Positions 23,986 to 32,703 of a stretch of DNA of 64,000 bases are shown here, in pieces; position 1 is the stretch's first letter; the number at the start of each line of letters is the position of its first letter. The stretch is from a bacterium (lineage in GTDB: Bacteria; CAIWAD01). Below the pieces are notes generated by a model. That model was not told the origin of the DNA. It ran no database searches and saw only the letters and a list, made by a program, of their open reading frames with translations. The stretch spans positions 1 to 64,000 of the forward strand of contig JAUIFJ010000014.1 in assembly GCA_030429345.1 (NCBI GenBank). Direction: 5' to 3'. Position numbers and translations under genes: made by a program.

Positions 23986-25032
23986 ATGACGGCACCCCAG
24001 GCCGGCGAGACCGGCACTCCCGAACGCAAGCCGGTGATCCTTTCCGGCATCCAGCCCAGCGGCGATCTGATGATCGGCCATTACACCGGCGCGCTCCGCA
24101 ACTGGAAGAAGCTGCAGGAAAGCCACGAGTGCTTCTTCGCCCTCGTCAACCTGCACGCAATCACCGTATACCAGAAACCGGCGGAACTACGCCGAAGAAG
24201 TCTCGAGCTGCTGGCGCTCTACATGGCCTGCGGCATCGACCCTGAACGCTCGACGCTCTTCGTGCAGAGCCATGTGCCGCAGCATGCGGAGCTGGGCTGG
24301 ATCCTGAACTGTATTACGCCGATCGGACAGCTGCAGCGCATGACCCAGTTCAAGGACAAGTCGCGACGCAACGAGAAGAACATCAACGCCGGCCTGCTGA
24401 ACTACCCGGTGCTGATGGCTGCAGACATCCTGCTCTACCAGGCGGACTGTGTACCGGTCGGCGACGACCAGAAGCAGCACCTGGAGCTGACGCGGGACCT
24501 GGCGATCCGCTTCAACAGCATGTACTCCGAAACCTTCAAGGTGCCCGAGCCCTACATCGCGCCTCGCGAGGAGGGCGCGCGCATCATGAGCCTGCAGGAT
24601 CCGACGGCGAAGATGTCCAAGTCGGATCCCGACCGGAACGCAAGCCTGATGCTGCTCGACCCGCCGGATGTGATCCGCGCCAAGCTGCGTCGCGCCGTCA
24701 CCGACAGCGGCAGCAGCATCGCCTACGATCCCGACGAGCGCCCCGGCATCAGCAACCTGATGACGCTTTACCGCATCGTGACGGGCATCGGCTTCGAGGA
24801 ACAGGAAGAACGCTACTCGGGCCAGGGCTATGGACCCTACAAGAAGGACCTGGGCGAAGCCATCGTCGCCTTCCTGGAACCCGTGCAGGAGCGCTTCAAG
24901 GAGATCATCGGCGACCGCAAGGCCCTGGAGGAGATCCTCGATGCCGGCGCGGCAAAGGCTCGCGATCGGGCGCGTCGCACGCTGGACAAGGTCCACCGCA
25001 AGATCGGCCTGCTGGGCGGCCGGCGCTACTGA
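23986..25032 (+). CDS. trpS: Tryptophanyl-tRNA synthetase
   Basis: A 348-residue class I synthetase that charges tRNA-Trp. ILSGIQPSGDLMIGHYTGAL carries the HIGH-type motif, AADILLYQADCVPVGDDQKQH the tryptophan and dimer segment, and AKMSKSDPD the KMSKS loop. Length is normal for TrpRS. ATG 23986 is chosen because the preceding in-frame sequence is proline/leucine-rich intergenic DNA; a candidate -10 TATCTT lies at 23939-23944. Its stop overlaps the next gene (TGATG). Confidence 0.97.
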   Translation: MTAPQAGETGTPERKPVILSGIQPSGDLMIGHYTGALRNWKKLQESHECFFALVNLHAITVYQKPAELRRRSLELLALYMACGIDPERSTLFVQSHVPQHAELGWILNCITPIGQLQRMTQFKDKSRRNEKNINAGLLNYPVLMAADILLYQADCVPVGDDQKQHLELTRDLAIRFNSMYSETFKVPEPYIAPREEGARIMSLQDPTAKMSKSDPDRNASLMLLDPPDVIRAKLRRAVTDSGSSIAYDPDERPGISNLMTLYRIVTGIGFEEQEERYSGQGYGPYKKDLGEAIVAFLEPVQERFKEIIGDRKALEEILDAGAAKARDRARRTLDKVHRKIGLLGGRRY

Positions 25033-26165
25033 TGGGTTCCGCGGACCCGGGGTATACGGTTGTCATCGGCGCCGGAGCCTGCGGGCTGGCCGCAGCCATG
25101 GAACTGGCCGCGGAGACGGAGGTCCTGGTGCTGGAATCCGCCGACGGCATCGGCCGCGGAGCCTCCAGCCGCAACTCGGAAGTGCTGCACGCCGGCCTGT
25201 ACTACACGCCGGGATCCCTGAAGGCGCGGCTCTGCATCGAGGGCGCCCGCGTGATCCATCAGCTGGGTGCGGAGGGCAGGATCGGCATTGATGTCTGCGG
25301 CAAGGCCGTGATCGCGCTCGGGGAAGAGGAACTCCCCGCCCTGAAGGCCCTTCAGCGGAATGCCGAAGAGAATGGTGTCACGGATCTTCGCCTGCTGGAT
25401 GTGTCCGCCCTGCGGGAGCGTTTGCCGCGGATTCGTGCCGCCGCGGGCCTCTTCAGCCCCCGCACCGCCGTGCTGGACAGCCATTCCCTGCTCGAGCATT
25501 TTCGCCGCAGCGCGCTTTCCCGGGGTGCCGAGCTGCTGTTCCATCACCGTGTGACAGGTGTCGAGCGGCGCGGCGATTCCTGGCTGCTCCGCGGGCAGGG
25601 CCCGGAGGGCGCCTTCGAGCTGCCTGCTGCCGCTGTCGTCAACGCTGCCGGCTTGTATTCGGATCGATTGGCCGAAGCGGCCGGGCTGGACCTGGATCGG
25701 CATGACCTGCGCCTGCGCTGGAACCGCGGGGAGTATTTCGCGGCCGCGCGCTGGACCGCCGCCGATTTCGCCCACCTGGTCTATCCCATGCCTTCGGCCG
25801 ACGGGCACCTGGGAATCCACCTGACCCGTGATACAGGAGGAGGGATCCGCTTCGGCCCTTCCCTGGAGAAGTGGCCGGGCGAGGAGGACTATCGGCAGGA
25901 TCTGCGCCTGCGCCCGGCCTTCTGCCGGGACCTGGCGCGCTGGCTTCCGGATCTGCGCGAGGAGGACCTGCAGCCTGCCGGAACGGGCCTGCGCGCTCGT
26001 CTGATGCGCTTCGGCGCAGGGCGTCCGCGGGATTTCCACATTGCGGAAGAAAGCGAAGCGGGGCTGCCGCGTTGGATCAACCTGATCGGCATCGAGAGCC
26101 CCGGTCTGACCGCCTCGCCGGCGATCGGCCGAAGGGTGCGCGAACTATGGAAGACGACCGCGTGA
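25032..26165 (+). CDS. FAD-dependent oxidoreductase, L-2-hydroxyglutarate dehydrogenase-like
   Basis: A 377-residue DAO-type flavoprotein. VVIGAGACGLAAAMELA is the dinucleotide motif, followed by the group signature RNSEVLHAGLYYTPGSLKA, which is diagnostic of L2HGDH/LhgO-like enzymes. AAVVNAAGLYSDRLAEAAG is the second FAD contact. These oxidise L-2-hydroxyglutarate to 2-oxoglutarate as metabolite repair, passing electrons to quinone. ATG 25032 overlaps the trpS stop, so the two are co-translated, a pairing with no obvious metabolic logic. Confidence 0.87.
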   Translation: MGSADPGYTVVIGAGACGLAAAMELAAETEVLVLESADGIGRGASSRNSEVLHAGLYYTPGSLKARLCIEGARVIHQLGAEGRIGIDVCGKAVIALGEEELPALKALQRNAEENGVTDLRLLDVSALRERLPRIRAAAGLFSPRTAVLDSHSLLEHFRRSALSRGAELLFHHRVTGVERRGDSWLLRGQGPEGAFELPAAAVVNAAGLYSDRLAEAAGLDLDRHDLRLRWNRGEYFAAARWTAADFAHLVYPMPSADGHLGIHLTRDTGGGIRFGPSLEKWPGEEDYRQDLRLRPAFCRDLARWLPDLREEDLQPAGTGLRARLMRFGAGRPRDFHIAEESEAGLPRWINLIGIESPGLTASPAIGRRVRELWKTTA

Positions 26166-26199
26166 TGCAACACGCGGAGGATAGAGGAAAGGAAGCATC

Positions 26200-26535
26200 A
26201 TGTCGGAACTGAAAGCGGCCAGCTGCGAATCCCTGGCCGGACTGGTCGAAGTACAGACGGAAGCCGTTGTCAGCCGGACCCTGGTCAAGAACCCTGCGGG
26301 AACCGTGACTCTCTTCGCCTTTGATCGCGGGCAGGAACTGAGCGAGCACAGTGCGCCCTTCGACGCCCTGGTGCAGGTGCTGGACGGCGAAGCGACGATT
26401 CGCATTGCCGGGGAAGAACACCGGGTGAGCGCGGGCCAGGTGATCCTGATGCCGGCCAACGTGCCTCACGCCGTCCAGGCGCCTGTGGCATTCCGCATGC
26501 TGCTGACCATGCTCAAGCACAAGGTCCAGGCCTGA
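26200..26535 (+). CDS. Small cupin-domain protein
   Basis: A 111-residue single cupin. SEHSAPFDALVQVLDGEATIRIAG and AGQVILMPANVPHAVQA correspond to cupin motifs 1 and 2; the histidines of HSAPFDA and PHAV and the glutamate/aspartate between are candidate metal ligands. Such proteins bind metals or small molecules, or serve as isomerases. ATG 26200 has AGGAAAGGAAG before it, 34 bases after the oxidoreductase stop, so it is probably the third gene of that operon. Confidence 0.87.
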   Translation: MSELKAASCESLAGLVEVQTEAVVSRTLVKNPAGTVTLFAFDRGQELSEHSAPFDALVQVLDGEATIRIAGEEHRVSAGQVILMPANVPHAVQAPVAFRMLLTMLKHKVQA

Positions 26536-26547
26536 GGACAAAACCTC

Positions 26548-26655
26548 CCTTTGTACATATAGGGTTGAGAGTGTCTGGAATGCCGGAGTGATTGTTAGCG
26601 CTTTTTGTGGCAATAAAGCTGTGCACTGTGAGTAGGAGCGTGCACGGCTCGGCAC
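26548..26655 (-). repeat. Three-copy intergenic repeat, copy C (minus orientation)
   Basis: Read on the minus strand it contains GCACGCTCCTACTCACAGTG followed by CACAGCTTTATTGCC, nearly identical to the copies at 35.17 and 35.37 kb. GTGCAC at both ends of the loop forms a short hairpin with loop GCTCCTACTCACA. It lies downstream of both the cupin gene and the amylase gene. Confidence 0.85.
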
Positions 26656-26710
26656 CTCTGTCAACCGACAGCAGGGTTCACCCCCGCTCAATGTCACTAG
26701 TTCTCTCGTT

Positions 26711-28984
26711 CTAGTCCGCCGGAAGAGGGAGCACTCGTCCTTCCCAAGCCTCCAGTTTCAGATCGTGGCTGGCAAGACCCAGAGGCAGATCCACCCGGAT
26801 GGTGCGTGTCTCGCCGCTGCGATTCAGCGCGACCAGGCTGCGGCTGATCCTCCCGCTCGCGTTTTCCGCGCTCCGCAGCCAGGCCAGGCAATGGGACCCC
26901 CTGTATACGATCTCGAAATCCCCGCGCCGCAGTTCTGGCCGCTCCCGCCGCAGGCGGATCAGGTCGGCGATGTCCTCCTTGAGAGAGCGCTCCGCGGCAG
27001 TGACGTCCTTGCCGAAGCGCATCTTTCGCCGGTTGTCCGGGTCGCCTGCGCCGCTCATGCCGATCTCGTCCCCGTAGTACACGAAGGGGATGCCGGGGAT
27101 CGTCATCATGTAGGTCATGTAGAGGCGGATCTTGTCGTAGGTTTCCATGTGATCCACCACGTGGTGGTGGGCCCAGCCGACCTCTTCCGTGTCCACTCCG
27201 CTCAAGGGCATGTCGCCATCGGCGAAGACAGCGTAGCGCGCCTTGTCGTGGCTGTCCATCAGGTTGCCCATCAGGTGCAGACGACCGCAGACGGCCAGGT
27301 TCTGCTCCAGGGTCGCCGCCAGGTCCGAGAACGGACTGTCCGTGTCCAGGAACAGCGCTCGCGCCGGATGATAGAGGTTGAAGTTGAACTGGGCGTCCAT
27401 GGCCTCCGGCGAGACGTAGGACAGGATCAGCTCGTCGCTGCCGAAGGTCTCGCCGATCTGGTAGATCTGGCGATCGGCGAGTTCCGGATCCGTCCGTATA
27501 CGACGCGTCAGTTCGACCCAGAAGGGGCGCGGGACGTGCTTCACCGCATCGTGGCGGAAGCCGTCCAGGTCGAAGGTCTTCAGCCACCAGAGCGCATTGT
27601 CGCACATGGCGTCAACAACTTCCGGATTGGCAAAGTCCAGGTCCGGCAGAAAGGGCTCGAACCAGGTGCTCAGGCGGTACTCGTCCCACAGTCTCAGGTT
27701 GCGGCGGCCGTCTTCCAGTTCCAGCGCCGTGAACCAGTCCGGATGCTCGCTCGCCCAGGGGTGGTCCTGGTGGATGTGGTTGCTGACGAAATCCAGCAGC
27801 ACGCGCATGTCGCGGGCATGGGCCTCGGCAACGAGCTCCTTGAGCAGGGACTCGTCTCCGAAGCGCGGTTCGATGGCCCGATTGGCTACCGGCCAGTATC
27901 CGTGGTAGCCCGTGTAATACCTGAAGGGCTCCAGGTATTCCTGCCAGGCGCCCTCCGCCGCGTCGACCACGGGAAAGATCCACAGCGTGTTTACACCCAG
28001 ATCCTCGAAATAACCCTCGCGCAGCGCGTCGAGGATGCCCTGCAGGTCCCCGCCGTTCCAGTTGGCGGGGGGCAGGATCTCCGGGTGTTCCACCGGGTCG
28101 TTGTTGGCCGGATCCCCGTCGCGGAAACGATCCGGCATGACCGAATAGACGACGGCATCCTCCCAGCGGAAATCGTCGCCGAAAGTGATTCGCTGGAGTG
28201 CGGAGGCGCCAGAGCGTTGTGTGACAGCCACCAGGAGATCCTCCGCTTCGTCCAGCGGCAGTTCGACGATCAGGGTGCCCTTCTGCAGGATCATAGATTC
28301 ATCCGGAATGGCCCTTCGGCCCTGGACAGCGAGGATCTCGGCCTCCGCTTCCAGGTTCTCGACGGCGAAGCGCACCTGGCGCACCTCCTTCCACGCCGTC
28401 CAGCCCAGGCGACGTATCACAGGATTCCGTTCCTTTGGTCCCTCGACGATCACGAGGCTGTTGTGTCCGCCCAGCCCGTTGCCCACCGAGTCCGGGTTGG
28501 CCGGATCCAGTAATTCCCGCGTGTCCACCTTGAACAGGTATTCATGGCGACCGGGATCCAGGGCCACGGTGGCTTCGTATACGCCTGGCCGGGTCTCTTC
28601 GAGAGGATGCTGGGACCGGTTCCAGCTGTTGAAACTGCCGAAGACCGTCACACGAAGCCCGGGTAGCGTCTGCAGCCTGAATTCGACCGGCTGGCGGCTG
28701 CCGCCTTTCAGCAGGAAACTGCCGGCTGTCGTGTCGAGACGCTTCCAGCCGAAGCTGGTACTGCTTTGCAGGGTGAAACCGTCCTCGGACGGCATGCATT
28801 CCAGCCCGGCGGGGCACTCTTCCAGGCCAAGTGCTCCATGAAGCGGCAGGCCAAGGGTGGCCGTGTTGACTTCCAGCGGCGTACCGGCCTCCAGCCGCAG
28901 AATTTCGGGTCGTGCCAGGAGTGCGGCAGGCATCAACAGGATCACCAGCCACAGGTGGCCAGAGGGGAAAAGGCGGGTAGGCAT
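26711..28984 (-). CDS. Secreted GH13 alpha-amylase-family enzyme with N-terminal CBM48-like domain
   Basis: A 757-residue protein with signal peptide (LWLVILLMPAALLA). Residues about 108-185 form an E-set/CBM48-like starch-binding module (VFGSFNSWNRSQHPLEE, HEYLFKVDTRELLDP). The GH13 barrel follows with region I FVSNHIHQDHP, nucleophile region DGFRHDAVKHV, acid/base IGETFGSDE and region IV LMDSHDKARY, so all three catalytic carboxylates are present. It should act on alpha-1,4-glucans outside the cytoplasm, with neopullulanase/cyclomaltodextrinase-like features. No PNPF tail is present. It is divergent from the surface protein at 29251, and a copy of the three-copy repeat lies beyond its stop. 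Confidence 0.92.
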   Translation of the reverse strand: MPTRLFPSGHLWLVILLMPAALLARPEILRLEAGTPLEVNTATLGLPLHGALGLEECPAGLECMPSEDGFTLQSSTSFGWKRLDTTAGSFLLKGGSRQPVEFRLQTLPGLRVTVFGSFNSWNRSQHPLEETRPGVYEATVALDPGRHEYLFKVDTRELLDPANPDSVGNGLGGHNSLVIVEGPKERNPVIRRLGWTAWKEVRQVRFAVENLEAEAEILAVQGRRAIPDESMILQKGTLIVELPLDEAEDLLVAVTQRSGASALQRITFGDDFRWEDAVVYSVMPDRFRDGDPANNDPVEHPEILPPANWNGGDLQGILDALREGYFEDLGVNTLWIFPVVDAAEGAWQEYLEPFRYYTGYHGYWPVANRAIEPRFGDESLLKELVAEAHARDMRVLLDFVSNHIHQDHPWASEHPDWFTALELEDGRRNLRLWDEYRLSTWFEPFLPDLDFANPEVVDAMCDNALWWLKTFDLDGFRHDAVKHVPRPFWVELTRRIRTDPELADRQIYQIGETFGSDELILSYVSPEAMDAQFNFNLYHPARALFLDTDSPFSDLAATLEQNLAVCGRLHLMGNLMDSHDKARYAVFADGDMPLSGVDTEEVGWAHHHVVDHMETYDKIRLYMTYMMTIPGIPFVYYGDEIGMSGAGDPDNRRKMRFGKDVTAAERSLKEDIADLIRLRRERPELRRGDFEIVYRGSHCLAWLRSAENASGRISRSLVALNRSGETRTIRVDLPLGLASHDLKLEAWEGRVLPLPAD

Positions 28985-29250
28985 AGAAATTCCTTTCGGT
29001 TCCGTTCTGCCCGGTCAAAGTACCAAAGCGTTGCCCTTACCGTCTGAAATCCAGCACTTCCGCCCGATCCGATACAGGATCCCGTTTGCCATGACTGTTT
29101 TTTCAGTTCTTAGAACAGGTATTGTTTTTGCAAGAAATTGCATGTTCTCAGCCTTGGCTGCGTTCCGAAGCGGGTGCCCTGCCTGTTTCGTTGTGCCATG
29201 AAGACCTGTTACCTACACCCTAAACAAAGGAAGCTCTAAAGGAGACCTCC
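28985..29250. other. Divergent promoter region of the glycan genes
   Basis: 266 bases between the minus amylase and the plus surface protein. The centre (29090-29150) is AT-rich, with GTTTTTTCAG and TTGTTTTTGC runs and an imperfect TTCTTAGAA palindrome near 29108-29116. I could not assign clear -35/-10 pairs. Confidence 0.4.
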
Positions 29251-30267
29251 ATGCGTCTGATTCATCTCTTCGGATCCGCTGTCCTGCTGGGCGGCATGGC
29301 CCTGCAGGCCCAGGCCACCATCGGCTGGGGCAACATCCAGTGGCCTCCCGTCGGCAGCAACCAGCCGAGCAACGCGGACATCACCGTCTACAGCCAGGTC
29401 TGGAAGGCCGGTTGCACGGATACGGCCGGCCCCTGCACCGACATCGTCGGCACCCTCTACTACAAGAAGCCCAGCGATGGCGCATTCACCTCCGTGGCGA
29501 TGTCCTACAACACCGATTCCGGCTCGAACGACGAGAACATGGGCATGATCCCCATGGCCGCGTTGACCGAGGCCCAGGTGCAGTTCTACATCGAGTACCT
29601 GGACACGAGCGACAGCAGCCTGTATTACCCGGATGGCTACGATTCGACTTCGCCCGCGTTCTACAATGTCGTTCCGACCACTTCGGTCGATTTCACGCTG
29701 AGCGTGTGTGTCGACCTGAGCTGCGTCGGCGTCGGTGATCCGGGCATTGCCGGAACCTTCAACGGCTGGGGATTCACCGGACTGAACGCCACGGGCGATC
29801 CGGATGTATACTGCGGCGAGATCGTGATCCCCGCCGGCAGCTCTCCGGAACTGTACTTCAAGTTCCGCAACCCCGGCGTGGAAGACTGGGAAGGAATTGG
29901 AGACCGCCAGTACGTGATTGCCCAGAGCGCGACAGCCGGCAGCTACGATGCCTTCTGGAACAACGACGACAGTTGCCTGAGCGCGAATACGGAAGACCTG
30001 CCTGGCGCCTTCGCGCTGGGGTCGGCCTATCCCAATCCCTTCAATCCGAGCACATCGATCGATTTCTCGCTGGCCGAGACCGGCGAGGTCAGCCTGCGTG
30101 TGACGGACCTGCTGGGCCGCACCGTGTCGACCCTGGTCGAAGGCATGACCTCCGCCGGCGAACACAGTGTGACTTTCCATGCCGAGGGCCTGGGCAGCGG
30201 CGTCTACTTCTACACCCTGGAAGCCGCCGGCCAGTCGCAGACCCGCAAGCTGGTCCTGCTCAAGTAG
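29251..30267 (+). CDS. Secreted surface protein with starch-binding-like domain and FlgD-type sorting tail
   Basis: A 338-residue protein with signal peptide (IHLFGSAVLLGGMALQAQA). The first half is an Ig-like region (ITVYSQVWKAG to YYPDGYD). Residues about 160-215 resemble the E-set/CBM20-48 fold (GIAGTFNGWGFTGLNA, YCGEIVIPAGSSPELYFKF), with FNGW as in starch-binding modules. The C-terminal 80 residues, starting SAYPNPFNPSTSIDF and ending RKLVLLK, are a FlgD-Ig-like module used for surface sorting. It is divergent from the GH13 gene, so a starch-capture role is plausible. GGAGACCTCC precedes the start. Confidence 0.85.
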   Translation: MRLIHLFGSAVLLGGMALQAQATIGWGNIQWPPVGSNQPSNADITVYSQVWKAGCTDTAGPCTDIVGTLYYKKPSDGAFTSVAMSYNTDSGSNDENMGMIPMAALTEAQVQFYIEYLDTSDSSLYYPDGYDSTSPAFYNVVPTTSVDFTLSVCVDLSCVGVGDPGIAGTFNGWGFTGLNATGDPDVYCGEIVIPAGSSPELYFKFRNPGVEDWEGIGDRQYVIAQSATAGSYDAFWNNDDSCLSANTEDLPGAFALGSAYPNPFNPSTSIDFSLAETGEVSLRVTDLLGRTVSTLVEGMTSAGEHSVTFHAEGLGSGVYFYTLEAAGQSQTRKLVLLK

Positions 30268-30324
30268 TTCTTTCTTGAGGGCATTTCAGTCCTTTCGATT
30301 ACACTCCATCGAGGGTGAGGAACC

Positions 30325-30360
30325 GGGGTCGCTTCCGATCGAGGAAGCGGCCCCTCTTCG
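30325..30360 (+). terminator. Terminator-like hairpin after the surface protein
   Basis: GGGGTCGCTTCC (30325-30336) pairs with GGAAGCGGCCCC (30343-30354) with one G-T pair and loop GATCGA. The following TCTTCGCTCC is only moderately T-rich. Confidence 0.55.
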
Positions 30361-30396
30361 CTCCCCTCCCTGCACTCCGTTTGCCAGATTGCCGCC

Positions 30397-32637
30397 ATGT
30401 TGCACACCTTCCTTTTCCTGCTGCTTCTGCCTGCCACCCTGGTCGCCGACGAGAGCGCCCGCATCTACGACGACAGCCAGGTGGCCGAGGTTCATGTCAG
30501 CGTGGATCCGCTGGCCATGGAGTGGATGTACTCGAATCCCTTCAGCGATTCCCTCCACCTGGCATCCTACACCTTCCAGAACGCGACCATCGACACGCAG
30601 TTGACGCAGGTCGGATTCCGCCTGCGTGGAAACACCTCGCGCACCTCCGCGAAGAAGAGCTTCAAGCTGGACCTGAATCACTTCGTCGATGGCCGCGAAT
30701 GGCTCGACGTGGACAAGCTCAACCTGAACGGAGAACACAACGATCCGGCTGTTTCCCGAAGCAAGCTGGTCTGGGACCTCTATCAGCGTGTCACCTGGCT
30801 GGCTCCGCGCGCCTCCCACGCGGCGCTCCACGTCAACGACCTCTACATGGGGCTTTATGTCAACGTGGAACACATCGACAAGGACTTCCTCAACAAGCGG
30901 CCCCTCGACAGCTCGGGCAACCTCTGGAAGTGCCTCTGGCCCGCGGATCTGCGCTGGCGCGGGCCGGATCCGGAGAACTACAAGCACGTTTCCGGCGACC
31001 GGCGCGTCTACGAGCTGAAGTCCAACGAGGAGGCGGACGACTACTCCCAGCTGGTCCGGCTGATCCGGATTGCCGCGACCACTCCGGCCGATCGCATGCG
31101 CGACAGCCTGGAAGCCGTGATCCATATCGAGGATGTGGCGCGCTACTTCGCGCTGAATGTCCTGACGGGCAGCTGGGACAGCTACCGCTTCCTGCGCAAC
31201 AACTTTTATCTGTATCACGACCCCTCGGAGGATCGCTTCCGTCTCATTCCCTACGACATGGACAACGTACTCGGCATCGACTGGTTCAGCATCGACTGGA
31301 CAAGCACGGACCCCCTGGACTGGCCGCGGGCCGACGGGGACGATCGACCGCTCGCGGATGCCTTCCTCTCCGTGCCGGCTTTCCGCGACCTGTTCGTGTT
31401 GCATCTGGAACACTACGCCGATCGCCTGTTCGACGCTCTCGACTGGCAGCAGCGCTGCCAGCAGCTCTACGACCAACTCTGGCCCCACGCCCGCCCGGAC
31501 AGCTTCCGCACGATGGACTACGGCTTCGACAGTACGGATTTCGCCGATGCCTTCGGTCCCGGTCCGCACCAGCAGGATCATGTCACGCACGCCATGCGCG
31601 AGTTTCTCGCCCAGCGCCTGGCGGGCCTGGCGGAACAGCTCGAGTACAGCGACGGCGGCCCCGTGCTCTGGAATTCAGCCTGGGAGGTGACTGGGGGTGA
31701 GCTTTCATTCTCCGTTTCCGCCTGGTCGCACACGGGGATCGACTCCCTCGAGCTGGCTCTATCCCGCGAGGGCGAGGAGCTGGCCCGCCTGCGGCTGGAG
31801 GATCCCGGTCCGGCCCTGGACAACCTGGACTCGACCTGGCTGTATACGGGCCTGCTGGACCTGGAGGGGATCGGCGGCGAATGCCTGCTGCGACTCTCTG
31901 TGTACCGTCCCGACGGCGAGACCATGGAGTGGCCCGGAAGAGGACTTGCGCTTGCCCTGCCGTTGCATCATGCGCAGAACCTGCGTGTCACAGAGCTCAT
32001 GCCCCGCAACGATGCAACGATCGCCGATGGGCAGGGCGACTACGACGACTGGCTGGAGCTGGCCAACCTGGGCCCGGAAACGATTGCCCTTGCGGGTTTC
32101 GGCATGAGCGACAATCCGGATACCCCCTTCGAGTATGTGTTCCCCGACACGAGTCTTGCGCCCGGAGAACGCCTGCTGCTCTGGTGTGACAATGACGAGA
32201 CGGATCCCGGGCTGCATGCCCCCTTTGCCCTGTCGGGAAGCGGCGACGACATCGTGCTCAGTGACCCCTCCGGCGGGAGGCTGCAGCTGATCGAGTTCGG
32301 CTCCGTCGCCGTGGACCAGAGTCTTCATCTGCCCTGCGACGCTCAGGTGGACACGGAGGGGCAGCTCTTGGCCTTCGTGGTCAGCGAGGAGCCCACCCCT
32401 GGCGAGCCCAATGCCTGCCCTCCTCCGGCGGGACTCTGGGTCCGGCGCCAGGGAAACGACTTGTTGCTGGAGTGGGATCCCGGTCCGGCAACTCAATGGC
32501 AGGTCTTCTATATGGAACATCCCTGGGATTCCGAAGGCGAGGTCCTGGGAAACACCCTGGAGCCTTTCTTCCTTGTGGAAGGAGCGTTGCAGGCGGGCAG
32601 TCAAAGCGGTTGGTATCGCGTTGCGTTACTGTACTAG
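30397..32637 (+). CDS. Secreted CotH-kinase protein with lamin-tail domain
   Basis: A 746-residue protein with signal peptide (LHTFLFLLLLPATLVA). The CotH region (about residues 30-380) shows GFRLRGNTSRTSAKKSFKLDLN, LNLNGEHNDPAVSRSKL, YVNVEHIDKDFL and the metal motif RLIPYDMDNVLG. Residues about 527-650 are a lamin-tail/LTD module (LRVTELMPRND, DDWLELANLG, FALSGSGDDIVL). The last 85 residues (RRQGNDLLLEWDPG to WYRVALLY) resemble a fibronectin-III-like module also seen in the 38982 protease. CotH proteins are atypical protein kinases that phosphorylate coat or cellulosome-type proteins. It sits between glycan genes. Confidence 0.9.
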   Translation: MLHTFLFLLLLPATLVADESARIYDDSQVAEVHVSVDPLAMEWMYSNPFSDSLHLASYTFQNATIDTQLTQVGFRLRGNTSRTSAKKSFKLDLNHFVDGREWLDVDKLNLNGEHNDPAVSRSKLVWDLYQRVTWLAPRASHAALHVNDLYMGLYVNVEHIDKDFLNKRPLDSSGNLWKCLWPADLRWRGPDPENYKHVSGDRRVYELKSNEEADDYSQLVRLIRIAATTPADRMRDSLEAVIHIEDVARYFALNVLTGSWDSYRFLRNNFYLYHDPSEDRFRLIPYDMDNVLGIDWFSIDWTSTDPLDWPRADGDDRPLADAFLSVPAFRDLFVLHLEHYADRLFDALDWQQRCQQLYDQLWPHARPDSFRTMDYGFDSTDFADAFGPGPHQQDHVTHAMREFLAQRLAGLAEQLEYSDGGPVLWNSAWEVTGGELSFSVSAWSHTGIDSLELALSREGEELARLRLEDPGPALDNLDSTWLYTGLLDLEGIGGECLLRLSVYRPDGETMEWPGRGLALALPLHHAQNLRVTELMPRNDATIADGQGDYDDWLELANLGPETIALAGFGMSDNPDTPFEYVFPDTSLAPGERLLLWCDNDETDPGLHAPFALSGSGDDIVLSDPSGGRLQLIEFGSVAVDQSLHLPCDAQVDTEGQLLAFVVSEEPTPGEPNACPPPAGLWVRRQGNDLLLEWDPGPATQWQVFYMEHPWDSEGEVLGNTLEPFFLVEGALQAGSQSGWYRVALLY

Positions 32638-32703
32638 CTTGATCCGCGAGACTGCCAATCCGGCTGCGCGAGGCGCTTGTGTACTCGAGACGAAAGGAAA
32701 CCC

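Noticed and set aside
26765-28513. 582-codon plus-strand frame over the amylase gene
   Set aside because: The minus strand carries all GH13 catalytic regions.
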